Source: Chondrosia reniformis (lineage: Eukaryota > Porifera > Demospongiae > Chondrillida > Chondrillidae). From it: 64,000 bases of DNA. A program made the position numbers and the translations under genes. Every line of letters starts with the position of its first letter. The stretch's first letter is position 1. Under the pieces are notes generated by a model, which searched no databases, was not told the DNA's origin, and worked only from the letters and a program-made list of their open reading frames with translations. This document shows positions 59,401-64,000 of the stretch, piece by piece. Where the stretch lies: assembly GCA_947172415.1 (NCBI GenBank), contig OX359192.1:6016501-6080500 (forward strand). The letters are read 5' to 3'.

Positions 59401-62400
59401 TGCAATGGTAAGTCTATATAACCTGCCAGTGCTTCAAATCCATATATTAATGAATCCCTATATGTATGACAAGGCAATTATTTTACACATTAATTACAAT
59501 TGATTATCTAAATTTTATACATTGCAGATATTGATGAATGCGAGACTGATAATGGAGGATGTAGTCAGGTTTGCACCGATAATGATGGATCATTTGTCTG
59601 TTCATGTAACCCTGGCTATGAGTTAGATGCCGATGGGACAACATGCAATGGTAAGTCTATATAACTTGTCAATGCTTCAAATACACATACTTACTAATGG
59701 ATCCTTATATAAAAAATCAATAATAACACATATGAATTAATTATTATAGATTTACTATATATAACTCGTATACATTGCAGATATTGATGAATGTGACACC
59801 GATAATGGAGGATGCAGTCAGGTTTGCACCGATGATGATGGATCATTTGTCTGTTCGTGTAACACTGGCTATGAGTTAGATGCCGATGGGACAACATGCA
59901 ATGGTAAGTCTATATAACCTTTCAGTGCTTCAAATACACATACTTACTAATGGATCCTTATATGAAAAATCAATAATAACACATATGCATTAATTATTAT
60001 AGATTTACTATATATAACTTGTATACATTGTAGATATTGATGAATGTGGTACCGATAATGGAGGATGCAGTCAGGTTTGCACTAATAATGATGGATCATT
60101 TGTCTGTTCATGTAACACTGGCTATGAGTTAGATGCCGATGGGACAACATGCAATGGTAAGTCTATATAACCTGCCAGTGCTTCAAATCCATATATTAAT
60201 GAATCCCTATATGTATGACAAGGCAATTACTTTACACATTAATTACAATTGATTATCTAAATTTTATACATTGCAGATATTGATGAATGTGAGACTGATA
60301 ATGGAGGATGCAGTCAGGTTTGCACCGATAATGATGGATCATTTGTCTGTTCATGTAACACTGGCTATGAGTTAGATGCCGATGGGACAACATGCAATGG
60401 TAAGTCTATATAACTTGTCAGTGCTATGACAAGGCAATTATTTTACACATTAATTATGATTGATCATCTAAATTTAATACATTGCAGATATTGATGAATG
60501 TGGCACCGATAATGGAGGATGCAGTCAGGTTTGCACTGATAATGATGGATCATTTGTCTGTTCATGTAACACTGGCTATGAGTTAGATGCCGATGGGACA
60601 ACATGCAATGGTAAGTCTATATAACCTGTCAGTGCTTCAAATCCATATATTAATGAATCCCTATATGTATGACAAGGCAATTATTTTACACATTAATTAC
60701 AATTGATTATTTATAAATTTTATACATTGCAGATATTGATGAATGCGAGACTGATAATGGAGGATGTAGTCAGGTTTGCACCGATAATGATGGATCATTT
60801 GTCTGTTCATGTAACACTGGCTATGAGTTAGATGCCGATGGGACAACATGCAATGGTAAGTCTAAATAACTTGTCAATGCTTTGAATACTAATGGATCCT
60901 TATATGGAAAATCAATAATAACACATATGCATTAATTATTATAGATTTACTATATATAACTCGTATGCATTGCAGATATTGATGAATGTGGCACTGATAA
61001 TGGAGGATGCAGTCAGGTTTGCACCGATGATGATGGATCATTTGTCTGTTCATGTAACACTGGCTATGAGTTAGATGCTGATGGTGCAACATGCAATGGT
61101 TAGCTATAAACTCAAGTATATGTATGACAATGCATTACATTATGCTCACAGAAACAAATATTTATAGAGATGGACAAATATCATGATTGTAAGCAACAAA
61201 ATATTTCTACTTATATTCAGATATTGATGAATGTGCCAACGCTAATGGTGGTTGTCAACATACCTGTCAGAATACAGTTGGTTCATTCCAATGTATGTGC
61301 AATGATGGATATCAGTTGGCTGCAGATGGTCTAGCATGCATGGGTATGTATGACCCAGTGATGTAATAATTATGTCGTCTGTGGCATGCATGCTAATTCT
61401 TTCTTTCAGACATAAATGAGTGTGCCACCAACAATGGTGAATGTGAGCAGCTTTGTACAAACACCGTTGGTTCCTCTGAATGTTCATGTGATTCTGGCTA
61501 TGAATTAGCTTCAAATGGAATGAATTGCAATGGTATATATACATAATATACTTACATACGTATGTGTTTCCATTAAAAGTGTTAAATTAATAGACCAAAC
61601 CTCTTCATAGCCAGCTGAATTGAAATAGGACCAGATGTATATAGACTTTAATAATAATATTAAAAATTACAGCTCTCTCTCTATATATACACAGTTTGTA
61701 AATAAATTTTATGCAGTTCCTACGTATATAGTTGGTGTACATATTTAACCATTGCAGATATTAATGAGTGTGCAAGTAACAATGGAGGGTGTGAACATGT
61801 TTGTATGAATACAATTGGTTCATTTGAGTGCAGCTGTAACTCTGGATTTGTATTGGCAGGAGATGGGTTATCATGTGATCAAGGTATATCATACGGATCA
61901 TGGATCTCTCTATATATATACAACATGCAGGCTTAGAGACACATATGTATATAGTGATTCATCTATGCATGCTATAAATGTCTCTACAGAACCATATTGT
62001 AGCAGCAATTCTCAATGTCTGAATGGAGGTACCTGTCATGTTACCGACATGTGTGTTTGCAATGCTGGCTTCACAGGGACTTATTGTGATATGGGTTAGT
62101 GCCCTTGCAGATATATATGGCTATGTTAAGGGAGTTGTGCGACTCATGATTAGAAAGCCTTTGCATAAATATATACAATATACACACCAGTATATAATAT
62201 GTTACTAATGTATATATGTACATATATATATACAGAATATATTGTAAATATTTTTTTTAATAATTATTATACAATTATGACATATTTAATAAAATGTAGA
62301 TTTAAACGAGTGTGCATCAGACAATGGATTTTGTGAGCACATCTGTAGCAACACCATCGGAGGTCGGGACTGTTTGTGTAGGCCAGGCTATACCATTAAC

Positions 62401-64000
62401 AGAAGAGACTGTGACAGTGAGTGTTCTTGGAAATGCTATATTCATGCATATAATAGACTTAGTGTATTTGCTGCTAAGCAAGAGTGCTGCATGCTATAGT
62501 ATACTATATTTTCAAGTTACTACAACCAATATATTGCTGATATATATGTATTATGTATATATGGCTCATTAAGGATTTACTTAAAGCCAATTAGTGAAGG
62601 CTATACAGAATATTTAAGGAGTATCAAGTTTATATTATGTGCAAGTTTTGCCTTGCTATATACTATCATTTTCATTGCCTGTACTTTAAGATATTGATGA
62701 ATGCCAAACAGACAATGGAGGCTGTAGCCACATTTGTACTGACACTGAAGGATCATTTGTCTGCTCCTGTAATCCTGGCTTCGAAGTAGATGCTGATGGA
62801 CTTACTTGCATTGGTAAGTACATTATAAATCAGTACTCCCTTCATGCATAATGATTTTTGTTATATATAGACTATATATGCACTTAGGTATACCACATGA
62901 AGACATTAGCATTATATATATTAATTACTGTATAAGTCTTATTTTCACCAAATCTACACAGATACTGATGAGTGTGCCACCAATAATGGAGGCTGTACCC
63001 AAATATGTACTAATAATGATGGTTCATTTGTCTGCTCATGTAACACTGGTTATTTGTTGGATGCCGATGGAATGACATGTAATGGTAAGCCTTAAATTGC
63101 TCTACAAGTACAGAGTTCCTAACTCTCATAACATTAGCTATGTATAGTAAAATTGTAAATTTAAACAAAAATATCTCATTGGTAAACTTTAATTTCAGAT
63201 ATTGATGAATGTGCCACCACCAATGGAGGATGTAGTCAGGTTTGTATCAACGAACCAGGATCATTTGTTTGCTCATGTAATCCTGGATATGAGTTGGATG
63301 CAGACGGAGTGACATGCAATGGTTAGCTACTATATTGTAAAAGTATGACATTGCATAATATTATGCTCACGGTATTAGAAACAAATATTTATAGAGATGG
63401 ACAAATATCATGATTGTAAGCAACAAAATATTTCTACTTATATTCAGATATTGATGAATGTGCCAACGCTAATGGTGGTTGTCAACATACCTGTCAGAAT
63501 ACAGTTGGTTCATTCCAATGTATGTGCAATGATGGATATCAGTTGGCTGCAGATGGTCTAGCATGCATGGGTATGTATGATCAAGTGATGTAATAGCCAG
63601 GTTTTTGTGGTGAATAAAGTTATTCTTCCACTTAGATATTAATGAATGTGCTACTGCTAATGGTGGATGCAGTCATATTTGTACAAACACTGCTGGATCA
63701 TTTCGATGCTCCTGTCATTCTGGATATGAATTAGCTTCAGATGGACTGGCTTGTAATGGTAGGTATATCTATATATATAAATATATCGGTATAGATCTAC
63801 TTGCACTTATATATATATACTGTTTGAACAATTTTTGTCAAATTGACATGCCTGTATGTATTTTGTTTCAGATGTTGATGAATGTGCCACTAACAATGGT
63901 GGGTGTGCACATAACTGTAGAAATACAGATGGATCATTTGAATGCAGCTGTAGATCTGGATTCACCCTGGCATCAGATGGGAAAGCATGTAATGAAGACC
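53500..64000 (+). CDS. Secreted multi-EGF protein, 3' end beyond the window
   Basis: Exon 1 (53500-53593) encodes a signal peptide (basic start, [12 protein letters not shown] core). Every following exon starts and ends in phase 1 and encodes one EGF domain; 39 are visible. Exons 2 (54027-54143) and 33 (61990-62094) are classical EGF ([20 protein letters not shown]). The rest are calcium-binding type with D-I-N/D-E-C starts and a C-x-D/N-x4-F-x-C beta-hydroxylation consensus. Exon 3 is 54697-54813. Exons 4-29 (55041-61098) are near-identical; exons 30-40 begin at 61221, 61410, 61758, 61990, 62300, 62691, 62962, 63199, 63448, 63636 and 63872 and are more diverse. No transmembrane segment or other domain is seen before the end. 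Fibrillin/fibulin-like matrix protein or cell-surface receptor ectodomain are both possible. Confidence 0.87.
53811..53965 (+). repeat. Dispersed repeat family X, copy 3
   Basis: Shares GAAGAAAGAGAAG, AAGTTCTCACCAGGTTTAGT, the TAGGATGTATATAGGAAAGT region and GGTGTATTATAGATTATTCA with copies at 3.6 and 10.8 kb. It lies in intron 1 of the EGF gene. Confidence 0.65.
54412..54490. mobile_element. Short terminal-inverted-repeat element in EGF intron 2
   Basis: Arms TAGTGATTAGAAATACATTAC (54412-54432) and its exact complement (54470-54490) flank a 37-nt centre with further ACACT/GTGT self-complementarity. A 79-bp foldback or miniature inverted-repeat element. Confidence 0.7.
54545..54605. repeat. 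Partial foldback element F core
   Basis: GACGTTTTGACCCAGAGGTC followed by TTCATAAGCAATGC resembles the centre of the copies at 28.7 and 48.3 kb. No terminal inverted repeats remain. Confidence 0.5.
55041..61098 (+). repeat. Tandem array of 26 near-identical cbEGF exons with their introns
   Basis: Twenty-six 123-bp exons start at 55041, 55300, 55527, 55792, 56046, 56273, 56484, 56727, 56938, 57181, 57408, 57671, 57881, 58124, 58377, 58618, 58863, 59074, 59285, 59528, 59781, 60034, 60277, 60488, 60733 and 60976. Each encodes a 41-residue domain whose core reads [20 protein letters not shown]. Introns fall into a few recurring length classes (exon spacing about 211, 227, 243, 253, 263 bp). Larger blocks recur: exon pairs at +454 bp (56484/56727 to 56938/57181), triplets at +1404 bp (57881/58124/58377 to 59285/59528/59781) and pairs at +1870 bp (58618/58863 to 60488/60733). 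Confidence 0.93.

Noticed and set aside
58290-61092. Three similar His-rich minus-strand frames of 67 codons
   Set aside because: They are antisense shadows of the repeated EGF exons and introns; similarity reflects the array, not a gene family.
55041-61098. CRISPR-like regular spacing of identical units
   Set aside because: Units are 123-bp protein-coding exons with splice sites, variable spacing and no short direct repeats; the genome is eukaryotic.

Overview
This is a eukaryotic, animal-type window. It is AT-rich, has many short introns (often 45 to 300 bp) with GT-AG borders, and carries single-copy metazoan orthologues next to tandemly duplicated lineage-specific genes. Non-LTR retrotransposon remnants, tRNA-derived SINEs, foldback elements, long EGF-exon arrays and intronless 7TM genes in tandem would fit a demosponge or another early-branching animal. 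That placement is inference; no rRNA or mitochondrial marker is present to fix it.

Layout. 1-5.8 kb: 3' part of a DXO-type decapping exonuclease gene (+) with two minisatellites in its introns. 6.1-7.4 kb: a UBALD homologue (+). 8.1-11.1 kb: a STARD7-type START protein (+) with a large extra exon. 11.5-12.4 kb: LINE remnant and a tRNA-derived SINE. 12.7-13.5 kb: small coiled-coil gene (-), divergent from RSAD1/HemW-like (+, 13.8-17.25 kb, 17 coding exons including one of 13 nt). 15.5-26.3 kb: a segmental duplication in which the 3' end of RSAD1 plus an intronless 7TM receptor gene is present three times. 26.6-32.7 kb: RBBP6-like (-, 15 exons), head-to-head with a p40phox/NCF4-like gene (+, 32.9-35.3 kb) that shows PX and PB1 but no SH3. 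35.5-39.4 kb: a gene joining a PHAF1 domain, a long disordered region and a katanin-con80-like C-terminus. 39.5-40.5 kb: RNPS1-like (-), head-to-head with EEF2KMT-like (+, 40.7-42.6 kb). 42.7-49.2 kb: aspartate aminotransferase (+) with a roughly 3.4 kb non-LTR retrotransposon in an intron. 49.3-50.3 kb: small unknown gene (+). 50.4-51.6 kb: apolipoprotein-D-like lipocalin (-). 53.5 kb to the window end: a secreted multi-EGF gene (+) with 39 EGF exons visible, 26 of them (55.0-61.1 kb) near-identical one-exon/one-domain repeats.

The housekeeping genes are not an operon; they share compact, often bidirectional promoters. Regions that look evolutionarily active are the 7TM/RSAD1 triplication and the EGF-exon array. 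The two most unusual gene structures are the PHAF1-con80 fusion and the SH3-less p40phox homologue. All exon borders were read by eye from homology, phase and splice motifs; none was checked against transcripts.
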